28,389 bases of DNA from Bacteroidales bacterium (GCA_900771365.1 CAAGNU010000095.1:1-28389); one strand, 5' to 3'; positions 15,585 to 22,853 are shown, numbered from the stretch's first letter. Notes: generated by a model not told the origin, from the letters alone. Made by a program: numbers and translations.

Positions 15585-16811
15585 ATGAAGAAAATTTTCG
15601 CAATGCTCGGTGCCTTCGCCATCTGCGCTACCGCTATGGCCCAGACCACCAAAACTGAAGAAAGCAACGACGAAGGCTACAAATTCACCATCGTCAAAGA
15701 ACTTCCCGTCACCTCCGTCAAGGACCAGCATCAGGCCGGCACCTGCTGGTGCTACAGCGGCCTTGGCTTCGTCGAGGCTGAACTGCTCCGCATGAAGAAG
15801 GGTACCTACGACTTCAGCGAGATGTACATCGTCGCCAACACCTACAACGACCGCGCTATGGCCGCCATCCGCACCAGCGGTGATGTCAGCTTCAGCCAGG
15901 GCGGCTCCTTCTACGATGTCATGTACGGCATGAAGACCTTCGGCCTCATCCCCGAAGAGCTCATGCGTCCCGGCGTCATGTACGGCGACACCCTCTCCAG
16001 CCACACCGAACTCAGCGCCCTCACCGACGCTATGGTCGCTGCCGTCGCCAAGAACGACAAACTGAAGAAACTCCAGACCTCCCCCGAAGGCCAGCTCCTC
16101 TGCGCTAAGGCCATCGCCGCCGTCCACCAGGTCTATCTTGGCCAGATGCCCGAGAAATTCAACTACAACGGCAAGGAATACACTCCCAAGAGCTTCTACG
16201 AGAGCCTCGGCATCAACGCCGACGACTATGTGAGCATCACCTCCTACACCCATCACCCCTTCTACGAGCGCTTCCCCCTCGAAATCCAGGACAACTGGCG
16301 TCACGCTCAGTGCTACAACGTTCCTCTCGATGAGATGATGCAGATCTTCGACAACGCCATCGCCAACGGCTATCCCATCGCATGGGGCAGCGACGTGAGC
16401 GAGCAGGGCTTCCGCATGGGCGTCCGCAAAGGCTTCTGCGTCCTTCCTGCCACCGAGGTCTCTGCCACCATGGGCAGCGACATGGCACACTGGACCGGCA
16501 TGAAAGCAGCCGACATCCAGAACGAGGCCGCCAAGCACCCCACCCCCCAGCGCTGGGTCTCTCAGGAAGAGCGCCAGCTCGCCTACGACAACCGCGAGAC
16601 CACCGACGACCACGGCATGCTGATCTACGGCACCGCCAAAGACCAAATGGGCAACGAATACTACATGGTCAAGAACAGCTGGGGTGACTATGGTGAGTAC
16701 CACGGCATGTTCTACGCCAGCAAAGCCTTCGTCCGCTACAAGACCATGAACATCATCGTCCACAAAGACGCCCTCCCCAAAGACATCAAGAAGAAACTCG
16801 GCATCAAATAA
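15585..16811 (+). CDS. Exported C1 (papain-like) peptidase
   Basis: This 408-residue exported cysteine peptidase has the signal peptide MKKIFAMLGAFAICATAMAQ. The catalytic centre is DQHQAGTCWCYSG with Cys54 (a second cysteine, Cys56, lies two residues on), His343 in DDHGML and Asn364 in KNSWG. It is related to the upstream peptidase but diverged around the nucleophile and shorter, so the two are old paralogues or separate C1B lineages. The insertion between Cys54 and His343 is large, as in bleomycin-hydrolase-like enzymes. The cassette ends at a strong hairpin terminator (16838-16865). Substrate unknown; peptide trimming is likely. Codon use is very C-biased. Confidence 0.9.
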   Translation: MKKIFAMLGAFAICATAMAQTTKTEESNDEGYKFTIVKELPVTSVKDQHQAGTCWCYSGLGFVEAELLRMKKGTYDFSEMYIVANTYNDRAMAAIRTSGDVSFSQGGSFYDVMYGMKTFGLIPEELMRPGVMYGDTLSSHTELSALTDAMVAAVAKNDKLKKLQTSPEGQLLCAKAIAAVHQVYLGQMPEKFNYNGKEYTPKSFYESLGINADDYVSITSYTHHPFYERFPLEIQDNWRHAQCYNVPLDEMMQIFDNAIANGYPIAWGSDVSEQGFRMGVRKGFCVLPATEVSATMGSDMAHWTGMKAADIQNEAAKHPTPQRWVSQEERQLAYDNRETTDDHGMLIYGTAKDQMGNEYYMVKNSWGDYGEYHGMFYASKAFVRYKTMNIIVHKDALPKDIKKKLGIK

Positions 16812-16837
16812 GACGAGCATTCGCAACACAACCCATA

Positions 16838-16871
16838 GTAGTCGCTCCATCCCGAGCGACTACTTTTTTTA
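16838..16871 (+). terminator. Rho-independent terminator after the C1 peptidase cassette
   Basis: AGTAGTCGCT (16838-16847) pairs perfectly with AGCGACTACT (16856-16865) over an 8-nt loop and is followed by a run of T. It lies 27 bp after the last peptidase stop codon. Confidence 0.92.
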
Positions 16872-16927
16872 TCCTCCGCAAAGAGTTTTGCGCGAGAAAC
16901 TCCTTGTCACGAGGTGTTTTTGGAAAT

Positions 16928-16968
16928 ATTGCCGTTGCATCGGATGGCAAATCCGAGGCAACGGCAAT
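16928..16968. repeat. Large hairpin preceding the 42-bp array
   Basis: ATTGCCGTTGC (16928-16938) pairs perfectly with GCAACGGCAAT (16958-16968). An inner stem TCGGA/TCCGA surrounds TGGCAAA. The inner part resembles the CGGATT...AATCCG palindromes at 17456-17558, so it may belong to that family rather than to the 42-bp array. Confidence 0.75.
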
Positions 16969-16975
16969 AATGTGT

Positions 16976-17180
16976 GCATAACTCCCCGAAAACGTCAGAA
17001 TGGGAGTTATGCGTGCATAATTCTTTGCCAAGACCCGCTGGCAAGGAATTATGCGTACATAATTCTTTGCCAAGACCCGCTGGCAAGGAATTATGCGTAC
17101 ATGATTCTTTGCCAAGACCCGCTGGCAAGGAATTATGCGTACATTACTCCTTGTCCTGACCTTCGGGCAAGGAATAATGT
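16976..17180. repeat. Array of five hairpin repeats with a 42-bp period
   Basis: Five palindromes stand in a row, with the equivalent base at 16977, 17016, 17058, 17100 and 17142, so the last four are exactly 42 bp apart. The three central units are nearly identical: CATAATTCTTTGCCA, loop AGACCCGC, then TGGCAAGGAATTATG, separated by CGTA. The outer two differ in stem sequence but keep base pairing (GCATAACTCCC/GGGAGTTATGC at 16976-17012; ACATTACTCCTTGTCC with GGGCAAGGAATAATGT at 17141-17180). Conserved pairing with changed sequence points to selection on, or copying of, a folded form. It is not a CRISPR: the unit is one palindrome and there are no variable spacers. Confidence 0.93.
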
Positions 17181-17222
17181 GTACCACACAATATAAATTA
17201 CAAATATATGTTACTAAACATC

Positions 17223-17444
17223 ATGACAAAGATACGAAAAGACCGCCGAACAGGCATCACCGAACTTCAAGCCATGAGGATGGCTGACCAATAAGGACTC
17301 GTAGAGTCCTACAAATATGCTCGTCGTCATGGCCGAGGCATTATTGCAGCCTTTGACTTGATGACTTGGGATTTATCTGAAAGGTGCAAGAGCCATCAAA
17401 CAATAAAGCAGACGTCTCGGATTAAAAGTTTGGATAATAAATAA
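17223..17444 (+). pseudogene. Small reading frame broken by an in-frame TAA
   Basis: From the ATG at 17223 the frame reads MTKIRKDRRTGITELQAMRM and on to ADQ, meets TAA at 17292-17294, then continues open as GLVESYKYARRHGRGIIAAF to a second stop at 17442-17444, about 73 codons in all. The composition on both sides of the stop is protein-like, and the stop follows CAA, so one C-to-T change of a second CAA codon would explain it. I do not recognise the family. It may be a decayed small gene of the mobile or repeat element around it. Evidence is limited to composition and frame continuity. Confidence 0.4.
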
Positions 17445-17455
17445 TTCCGTTGTGT

Positions 17456-17558
17456 CGGATTTGCAATCCGCTTTAAACAATTCAATATAAATAATGTATA
17501 ATATGTTGGCGGATTAAAAATCCTTATAACAAAAAGGCTCGGATTAAAAATCCGAGCC
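17456..17558. repeat. Cluster of GGATT/AATCC palindromes
   Basis: Three hairpins: CGGATT-TGC-AATCCG (17456-17470), GGATT-AAA-AATCC (17511-17523) and GGCTCGGATT-AAA-AATCCGAGCC (17536-17558). A half copy, TCTCGGATTAAAAG, is at 17416. The sequence TTGGC(TC)GGATTAAAAATCC recurs, so they are diverged copies of one REP-like element. Confidence 0.85.
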
Positions 17559-17695
17559 AACAAGTTTCCCTCATAACATCCCCGAGAACGGGAAGATGCT
17601 TGTAGTGGCGCAATGTATCAACGAGCCATACGTATCGTCCAAATTGGTTTGCTGGCATAATCAGTATATTTTACAATTAAACGGATATGGATGTT

Positions 17696-18823
17696 TTAAT
17701 AAAAGTCAAGAGAGCGAACTTCCGCTATAAAAGCGTCAAATGCCTCAATTATTGCATCTGCGGCTGCTTGTTCGCCCATTTCTATGTAATCACTTATTTT
17801 GCGAATACCAATAAAATGTTTGTTTTTATCGTGCTGTTCAAAACAATACTTAGTTCGCCAAACATTACAGATGTTCTGAAATTCTGGATGCTCTATTATT
17901 TCATTATTTGAACAGAACACATAAACCAGATTCTTTTTCCCGTAAACACAGAGACGATGCGCATCCCCTAATGGGAAATGCCAATATGGATGTTGTGAAT
18001 CATTCGAGCAATAACCATAATGTTTGTTAATCAACTCCTCTACGTTTTGTCTATTTAGTTTGTGAGTGACTTTCGTTGAAGTAGGGGTAACTCCTAAACT
18101 AACGGCTTTATTCATAATCTCGTTCAAAGAAAGACTATCCCATAACGACAATATTTGTTTTGTATCTTTCTTTGAGAATCTTGCACTTGGATGGTCAATA
18201 TATAGAGTTTCAATACCCTTTATTGCTCCATATTTTATCCTCTTATATGGAGATTCATTAATTACAACGGATTTTTCTGTTTGTTTGAGATATGGAGGTA
18301 ATTTGCATCCAAGTACGATAATTCGTTTTGGTTTAACAACCTCTATCAATTCCATCAGAATAGGTATGGTGTGCGGAAGTGTTTTGTATACTTCTGGTGC
18401 AGAGGTGGTATTGAAGCAAGAGGCGTTGGTCTGCACAAATCTTTGTTCATTGTCTAAAGGATTAGCTCCAGGAACCATAGAAAATAAGGCTCTGAGCTTA
18501 TTAAAATTTGGATCCCTATACCTCAAATCCCAAGATGATTTCTTACATTCTTTGTGAAAATAGTTTCCTTGGATAAAGTGAACTGCATCCATATCCTTCC
18601 CATTCAACTGCCATCCCGATTTATTTATTTGATCATAGTAGCTACCACAACTACCAGGATTAATCTGTATAATGAAGTAATCTGGAGATTCTGAAATCGT
18701 TCTCAAATCTGACTGGGTATAGAAGCCATAATTAAAGCCATCGTGAACCAATTCAAGGTACGATGACACAGCTTTTTCTGCCCAATCAAATATTCTCGTT
18801 TGAAGATTCATTTTTTCAATCAT
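17696..18823 (-). CDS. UDG-superfamily-like protein with unknown C-terminal domain
   Basis: This 375-residue protein has no signal peptide or membrane segment. The N-terminal half carries motifs, in the right order, of the uracil-DNA glycosylase superfamily: IIQINPGSCGS (NPG at 55-57), QTNASCFN (131-138), a strand-plus-LG at IIVLGCK (168-174) and IDHPSARFS (HPS at 211-213). The C-terminal ~125 residues (250-375) have no family I recognise. The gene is visibly AT-richer than its neighbours, stands alone, and borders a repeat cluster, all consistent with horizontal transfer. It could be a DNA-base excision enzyme, possibly in defence, or a fold relative with another activity. ATG at 18823 is used; a second Met four codons on is equally possible. 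Confidence 0.75.
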   Translation of the reverse strand: MIEKMNLQTRIFDWAEKAVSSYLELVHDGFNYGFYTQSDLRTISESPDYFIIQINPGSCGSYYDQINKSGWQLNGKDMDAVHFIQGNYFHKECKKSSWDLRYRDPNFNKLRALFSMVPGANPLDNEQRFVQTNASCFNTTSAPEVYKTLPHTIPILMELIEVVKPKRIIVLGCKLPPYLKQTEKSVVINESPYKRIKYGAIKGIETLYIDHPSARFSKKDTKQILSLWDSLSLNEIMNKAVSLGVTPTSTKVTHKLNRQNVEELINKHYGYCSNDSQHPYWHFPLGDAHRLCVYGKKNLVYVFCSNNEIIEHPEFQNICNVWRTKYCFEQHDKNKHFIGIRKISDYIEMGEQAAADAIIEAFDAFIAEVRSLDFY

Positions 18824-19029
18824 ATTTTTGTTCTTGATTATGATGGTGGGTTCTATAAATTCATTTTTTAGCCTCCTGAATGGGCAGAACCCGTTAACCC
18901 ATCATTCAGCTGCATTTTTCAGCATGTAACGCACATTCTTCCATTTTATTGTATCTTTTACAAAAAATAGTGGCGTATGGTTAGCTATAGGAGTGGAAAG
19001 TGTATCGAGAATAGAATGGCGGCAACCAC

Positions 19030-19057
19030 AATTCACAATCCACTACTCATCATTCAT
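19030..19057. repeat. Heptamer-period repeat at the end of the TPR gene
   Basis: AATTCAC, AATCCAC, TACTCAT and CATTCAT follow in 7-bp steps and overlap the last codons of the minus-strand TPR gene. The pattern resembles 20935-20962. Confidence 0.5.
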
Positions 19058-19909
19058 TTGCTCCTGCAACTTGTCGAGGCGGGCTTGGTAGGGTTTGGCG
19101 AGTTTCTTCTTGCCCATCATGTTATAGACATCGACGATGTTTTTGAGGACGATGGGGTCGTTGGGGTCGATTTTCTCGGCTCGGAGCAGGTACTTCATGG
19201 CCGTGTCGTATTCTTGGAAGATGGTATATGTGGTGGCGAGGATGTTGACGGAGTAGAGGTCGGAGGGGAAGAGCTGCACCATCCGTTTGGCCACACGGCG
19301 CATTCGGAGGAACATGGCGGTGTCCTCAGGCGTGGGCTTGTCGAAATCAGAGACAGCACCCAGCATGTCGTTCTGATAGTCGAGCACCCCTTCGGAAAGG
19401 AGCTCCACCATCCCGCCGTTCATATTGGGGTATGTCCAGAGGTGGTCAATCTGCTCAGAGTGGTTGAGGGTGGCGATAATCTCATCGGCGAAGGCATCCC
19501 AATTGGCGAGTTGCCCGAGGAAATAGATTTTGCCAAAGCGGAGGTCTAATCGGTTGGGGAATTTGCCGATAGCCTCACTGATGACGCTCAACGCACTGTC
19601 GGCATGAGCCTCAGAATGGAAGCTGAAAGCCGAGACGTAGTTGTCGAAACTGACTGGGACATCCGTCTCATCGTCGGTGCCTTCGACGTAGCCAATTGTC
19701 CCGAAGGTCTGGTTGGCATAGAAATTGTATCGTGCGATGTAGAGGTCCACATCGTTCGGCGCGGCCTCCTGCCACTCGGCAAGCACGCGACGCTGCGTCT
19801 CCAAATCGTTAGAATTGAGGGCATCAAAGAAGGCATCGTTGTAAGATTGAGCCCGCGTGACCGACATCCCTGCCAGCACGAAGAGAATGAGTAATAAGGT
19901 TCGTTTCAT
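19043..19909 (-). CDS. Exported tetratricopeptide-repeat protein
   Basis: This 288-residue protein has the signal peptide MKRTLLLILFVLAGMSVTRAQ and is probably periplasmic. TPR-like helical pairs are visible near the N-terminus (ALNSNDLETQRRVLAEWQE), in the middle (ADSALSVISEAIGKFPNRLD) and most clearly at 215-280 (YDTAMKYLLRAEKIDPNDP, then VLKNIVDVYNMMGKKKLA). TPRs are protein-binding scaffolds; the partner is unknown. It stands alone, divergent from the acyltransferase gene. Its last codons overlap a heptamer-period repeat, so the exact C-terminus may have been set by repeat insertion. Confidence 0.85.
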   Translation of the reverse strand: MKRTLLLILFVLAGMSVTRAQSYNDAFFDALNSNDLETQRRVLAEWQEAAPNDVDLYIARYNFYANQTFGTIGYVEGTDDETDVPVSFDNYVSAFSFHSEAHADSALSVISEAIGKFPNRLDLRFGKIYFLGQLANWDAFADEIIATLNHSEQIDHLWTYPNMNGGMVELLSEGVLDYQNDMLGAVSDFDKPTPEDTAMFLRMRRVAKRMVQLFPSDLYSVNILATTYTIFQEYDTAMKYLLRAEKIDPNDPIVLKNIVDVYNMMGKKKLAKPYQARLDKLQEQMNDE

Positions 19910-20057
19910 ATTGTCCTGTTTAATTCATTTTTGAGGCACGAGTGCCCCTTCCTGATTATTTTCACTCCGTATAACGCAAAAAACACTTTTTTATTTTATC
20001 CCCACCATTTTGCACAGCATCAGACAATAATTCACGCCCATGTGCGTTATTGAGTAT

Positions 20058-20133
20058 TGAATAATGAGTAATGAGTGGGCAGTTGCTACCGATGTTCATT
20101 ACTAATTATTCATTATTAATTACTCATTATTCA
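20058..20133. repeat. Inverted repeat ending on the acyltransferase start codon
   Basis: TGAATAATGAGTAAT (20058-20072) is perfectly inverted at ATTACTCATTATTCA (20119-20133). The right arm ends on the A of the ATG at 20133. Heptamer-like units (ATTACTA, ATTATTC, ATTATTA) lie between the arms. In RNA the stem would lie against the start codon. Confidence 0.7.
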
Positions 20134-20825
20134 TGAACGAACGTCACAGAAAGAAACGACTCGACGCCCTACGCTTTGTGCTGGCCATACCCCGCAGCAT
20201 CTGGTACAACTTCAAGCTGCTACCGTTCCAGCAGGCACGGAAGTTGCCGTTGCTCATCTCGCACCGCACACGCATCGTAGATACGTCGGGAAGTCTGGAA
20301 CTCAACGCAGAGCAACTGCGGATAGGTCTTGTGAAGATAGGCTTTGTCACCTATCAGGGCAGCGACTTCCGCTACGACCGCACCCGCCTCGACCTTCGCG
20401 GGAAGCTCATCGTGGAAGGTGAGCTGACCACTGGCGCGAGCAGCAGCATCACCATCACCGAGAGCGGCACGATGACTGTGGGCGACCACTGCAACATCGG
20501 GCCTAAGTCTTTGGTAATATGCAACCGAGAGATTACTTTTGGCGACCGTGTGCGAGCCTCGTGGTGCTGCACTTTCATGGACACCGACCAGCACAACCTC
20601 GTCGATGACGGCGGCCAGCTGTCCAACCCCGACCGTCCCATCGTGATGGGCGACAACGTGTGGATTGGCTGCCACACCATCGTCACCAAAGGCGCCCAGT
20701 TGGCCTCATGCACCACGGTCGGCGCAGGGGCTGTCGTCCATGGCCGCCACGAGGAGATGTGCACCGTCCTCGCCGGCAATCCCGCCGAGGTTGTCCGCCG
20801 CGGCGTGAAAAGACAAATTAATTGA
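20133..20825 (+). CDS. Left-handed beta-helix (hexapeptide) acyltransferase
   Basis: This 230-residue protein has imperfect hexapeptide repeats from about residue 88 to 205 (LIVEGELTTG, MTVGDHCNIG, ITFGDRVRAS, IVMGDNVWIG, TTVGAGAVVHG), the left-handed beta-helix of the xenobiotic/serine acetyltransferase-like group. The segment MDTDQHN with His154 fits the catalytic histidine position, and LAGNPAEVVRR is the usual C-terminal signature. It probably transfers an acetyl group to a sugar in surface polysaccharide or a similar substrate. The basic N-terminus (NERHRKKRLDA) could aid membrane contact. No Shine-Dalgarno is seen, and the ATG lies in the arm of a long inverted repeat. A radical SAM gene follows 141 bp on. 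Confidence 0.88.
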   Translation: MNERHRKKRLDALRFVLAIPRSIWYNFKLLPFQQARKLPLLISHRTRIVDTSGSLELNAEQLRIGLVKIGFVTYQGSDFRYDRTRLDLRGKLIVEGELTTGASSSITITESGTMTVGDHCNIGPKSLVICNREITFGDRVRASWCCTFMDTDQHNLVDDGGQLSNPDRPIVMGDNVWIGCHTIVTKGAQLASCTTVGAGAVVHGRHEEMCTVLAGNPAEVVRRGVKRQIN

Positions 20826-20852
20826 GAATTGAGAATTGAAAATTGAGAATTG
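20821..20852. repeat. Heptamer repeat ATTGAGA
   Basis: ATTGAGA, ATTGAGA, ATTGAAA, ATTGAGA and a partial ATTGGGG run in 7-bp steps and overlap the stop codon of the acyltransferase gene. Confidence 0.8.
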
Positions 20853-20870
20853 GGGCAGGAGCCGTTTTTT

Positions 20871-20898
20871 AGTTAAGAGTTAAGAATTAAGAGTTAAG
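20871..20898. repeat. Heptamer repeat AGTTAAG
   Basis: AGTTAAG, AGTTAAG, AATTAAG and AGTTAAG follow each other exactly. The same units occur at 4750-4763. Confidence 0.8.
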
Positions 20899-20934
20899 AG
20901 TGAGGGCGGTTGCCGGCATTGTTCCCTATTCAGT

Positions 20935-20962
20935 ATTCACAAGTCACTAATCACTAATCACA
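20935..20962. repeat. Heptamer repeat upstream of the radical SAM gene
   Basis: ATTCACA, AGTCACT, AATCACT and AATCACA run in 7-bp steps and end 4 bp before the ATG at 20967, taking the place where a ribosome-binding site would be. Confidence 0.75.
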
Positions 20963-20966
20963 CAAT

Positions 20967-22853
20967 ATGAAGTTTCTGCTTATCACTCCTCCGCTTACGC
21001 AGCTCAACACCCCCTACCCTGCCACCGCTATGCTCAAGGCCTTTCTCCAGTCGAAGGGCTACGAGATCTCGCAAGCCGACCTCGGCATCGAGCTTATCGA
21101 CAGGATTTACTCGCACGACTGGCTCGCACATTATGCGGAAGCCTTCTCCGACAAGGAGGAACAAGAATACATCACACGGTGCAGCGAGGTGATGGAGCCC
21201 GTGCTACGCTTCCTCCGCGGGGAAGAAAGCACCCTGGCGCCCCGCATCGCCAACCGCAGCCTGCTGCCCGAAGGTCCCCGCTTCAACCAGCTCGGCGACC
21301 TCGAATGGGCTTTCGGCACCGCCGGCACCGAGGACAGGGCACGCCACCTCGCCACCCTCTTCATCGAGGACCTCGCCGACTTCATCCGCGACCACACCGA
21401 CCCCCATTTCGACCTCATCCGCTATGCCGAGCAGATCGCCAACTTCGCGCCTACCTTCGACGAGATGGAGGCCGCCCTACAGGCTCCTACAACCTGTATC
21501 GACGACGAGATGCTCAGCCTCTTGCAGCAGCATATCGAGCAGGAGCAGCCCGACGCCGTGGGCTTTGCCATCCCCTTCCCCGGCTGCGTGTATGGCGCAC
21601 TGCGCTGCGGCGGCTGGCTCAAGCAGCACCGTCCCGAGACGAAAATCATCCTCGGCGGAGGATTTCCCAACACGGAATGGCGCAGCCTAACGGATGAACG
21701 CATCTTCGACTATTGCGACTATATCACCTTCGACGACGGCGAGCTGCCCTTATTGCGCCTCGCCGCCTGGCTGGAGCAGAAGCCGTCCGTTGGAGCCGCC
21801 GAGGGTGAGACACATGAGCTGGTCCGCACCTTCTACCGCGGACACCTCTCGCTCGACAACCTCGACGAGAACATCCCCAACGGAGCGCTTCCCGCTCCCG
21901 ACTTCGAGGGGCTGCCGTTAGAGAAATACATCTCGCTGGCCGAGATGACCAACCCCATGCACCGCCTTTGGAGCCAGGGCCGCTGGAACAAGATGATGAT
22001 GGCGCACGGCTGCTACTGGCATCGCTGCGCCTTCTGCGACACCAGCCTCGACTACATAGCCCGCTACGACGCACCCGACGCCGTCACGGTGGTGGACCGC
22101 ATGGAGAGAATCATGGCACAGACGGGCATCAGCGGCTTCCACTTTGTGGATGAGGCGCTGCCGCCCAAGCTGCTCAAAGAGGTGTGCGAGGAGATCCTGC
22201 GCCGTCATCTCGTGGTCAGCTTCTGGGGCAACATACGCTTCGAGAAGGCCTACACGGCCGAGATGTGCGATCTGATGAGCGATGCCGGCTGCGTGGCTGT
22301 GAGCGGCGGCCTGGAGGTGGCCTCCGACCGGCTGCTGCGGCTCATGGACAAGGGCGTCACCATCGGCCAGACCATGGCGGTGTGCCGTCATTTCCGCGAC
22401 AGCGGCATCATGGTGCACACCTATCTCATGTACGGCTTCCCCACGGAGAGCCTGGAGGAGACCTTCGACGCCTTGGAGAATGTGCGCAAGATGTTCGACG
22501 AGAGCATCGTGCAGAGCGCCTTCTGGCACCGCTATGCCATGACCTGCCACAGCCGCTCAGGCATCTGCCCGCAGGACTTTTCCGCCCGCAGAACATCTGA
22601 GCCGCACCCCTTCTGCAACAACGAGATTGAGTGGCATGTCGCCTCGGACAATAAGGCTGACGCACAACGTGTCGCCACAGACAATAAGGCTGACGCGGTT
22701 GGAGACGGCCAGTTCGACTACGACATCGAAGAGGTCGGCCGCGGCCTCCGCATGGCCACATTCAACTACATGAACGACCTCGGCCTCGACCAACCCATCA
22801 AGCTCTGGTTCCCCGGACTGAAGTCCAAAAACAAAGGAAGACAGAAGAAATAA
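20967..22853 (+). CDS. B12-binding-domain-type radical SAM protein
   Basis: This 628-residue protein begins with a segment typical of cobalamin-binding radical SAM proteins (MKFLLITPPLTQLNTPYP). A Rossmann-like part spans about 180-270 (AVGFAIPFPGC, IILGGGFPN). The radical SAM core starts near 340; its cluster motif is GCYWHRCAFCD, Cys349-X4-Cys354-X2-Cys357, one residue longer than the common CX3CX2C. It is followed by FHFVDEALPP, SGGLEVASDRLL and TYLMYGFPTES, as expected for a TIM-barrel core. Near residues 558-579 a 33-bp tandem duplication adds two copies of an 11-residue unit (VASDNKADAQR / VATDNKADAVG). The reaction is unknown; methylation or rearrangement are possible. Confidence 0.88.
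   Translation: MKFLLITPPLTQLNTPYPATAMLKAFLQSKGYEISQADLGIELIDRIYSHDWLAHYAEAFSDKEEQEYITRCSEVMEPVLRFLRGEESTLAPRIANRSLLPEGPRFNQLGDLEWAFGTAGTEDRARHLATLFIEDLADFIRDHTDPHFDLIRYAEQIANFAPTFDEMEAALQAPTTCIDDEMLSLLQQHIEQEQPDAVGFAIPFPGCVYGALRCGGWLKQHRPETKIILGGGFPNTEWRSLTDERIFDYCDYITFDDGELPLLRLAAWLEQKPSVGAAEGETHELVRTFYRGHLSLDNLDENIPNGALPAPDFEGLPLEKYISLAEMTNPMHRLWSQGRWNKMMMAHGCYWHRCAFCDTSLDYIARYDAPDAVTVVDRMERIMAQTGISGFHFVDEALPPKLLKEVCEEILRRHLVVSFWGNIRFEKAYTAEMCDLMSDAGCVAVSGGLEVASDRLLRLMDKGVTIGQTMAVCRHFRDSGIMVHTYLMYGFPTESLEETFDALENVRKMFDESIVQSAFWHRYAMTCHSRSGICPQDFSARRTSEPHPFCNNEIEWHVASDNKADAQRVATDNKADAVGDGQFDYDIEEVGRGLRMATFNYMNDLGLDQPIKLWFPGLKSKNKGRQKK
22637..22702 (+). repeat. 33-bp tandem duplication inside the radical SAM gene
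   Basis: Bases 22637-22669 and 22670-22702 share TGTCGCC and the core GACAATAAGGCTGACGC, giving two in-frame 11-residue units rich in Ala, Asp, Asn and Lys. The unit length keeps the reading frame, and the position is a likely surface loop. Confidence 0.85.

Larger units (their letters stand above)
16866..17695. other. Gene-poor, hairpin-rich region
   Basis: These 830 bp hold no intact gene. They contain small hairpins (16884-16903, 16928-16968), the 42-bp-period hairpin array (16976-17180), a broken small reading frame (17223-17444) and three GGATT/AATCC palindromes (17456-17558). Long open frames cross the array on both strands only because 42 is a multiple of three. Confidence 0.7.

Noticed and set aside
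13108..16850. Long minus-strand open frames (300, 393 and 429 codons) across the thioredoxin/C1-peptidase cassette
   Set aside because: The plus-strand genes have full catalytic motifs. C-ending codons on the plus strand remove stops from one antisense frame, giving Val/Gly/Asp-rich nonsense products.
16976..17180. Possible CRISPR array
   Set aside because: The repeated unit is itself one palindrome with 4-bp links and no unique spacers; no cas genes are present.
16804..17196. Open frames on both strands across the hairpin array, with 14-residue repeats
   Set aside because: The 42-bp period is a multiple of three, so any stop-free frame stays open. Several frames on both strands are open at once, which argues against coding.
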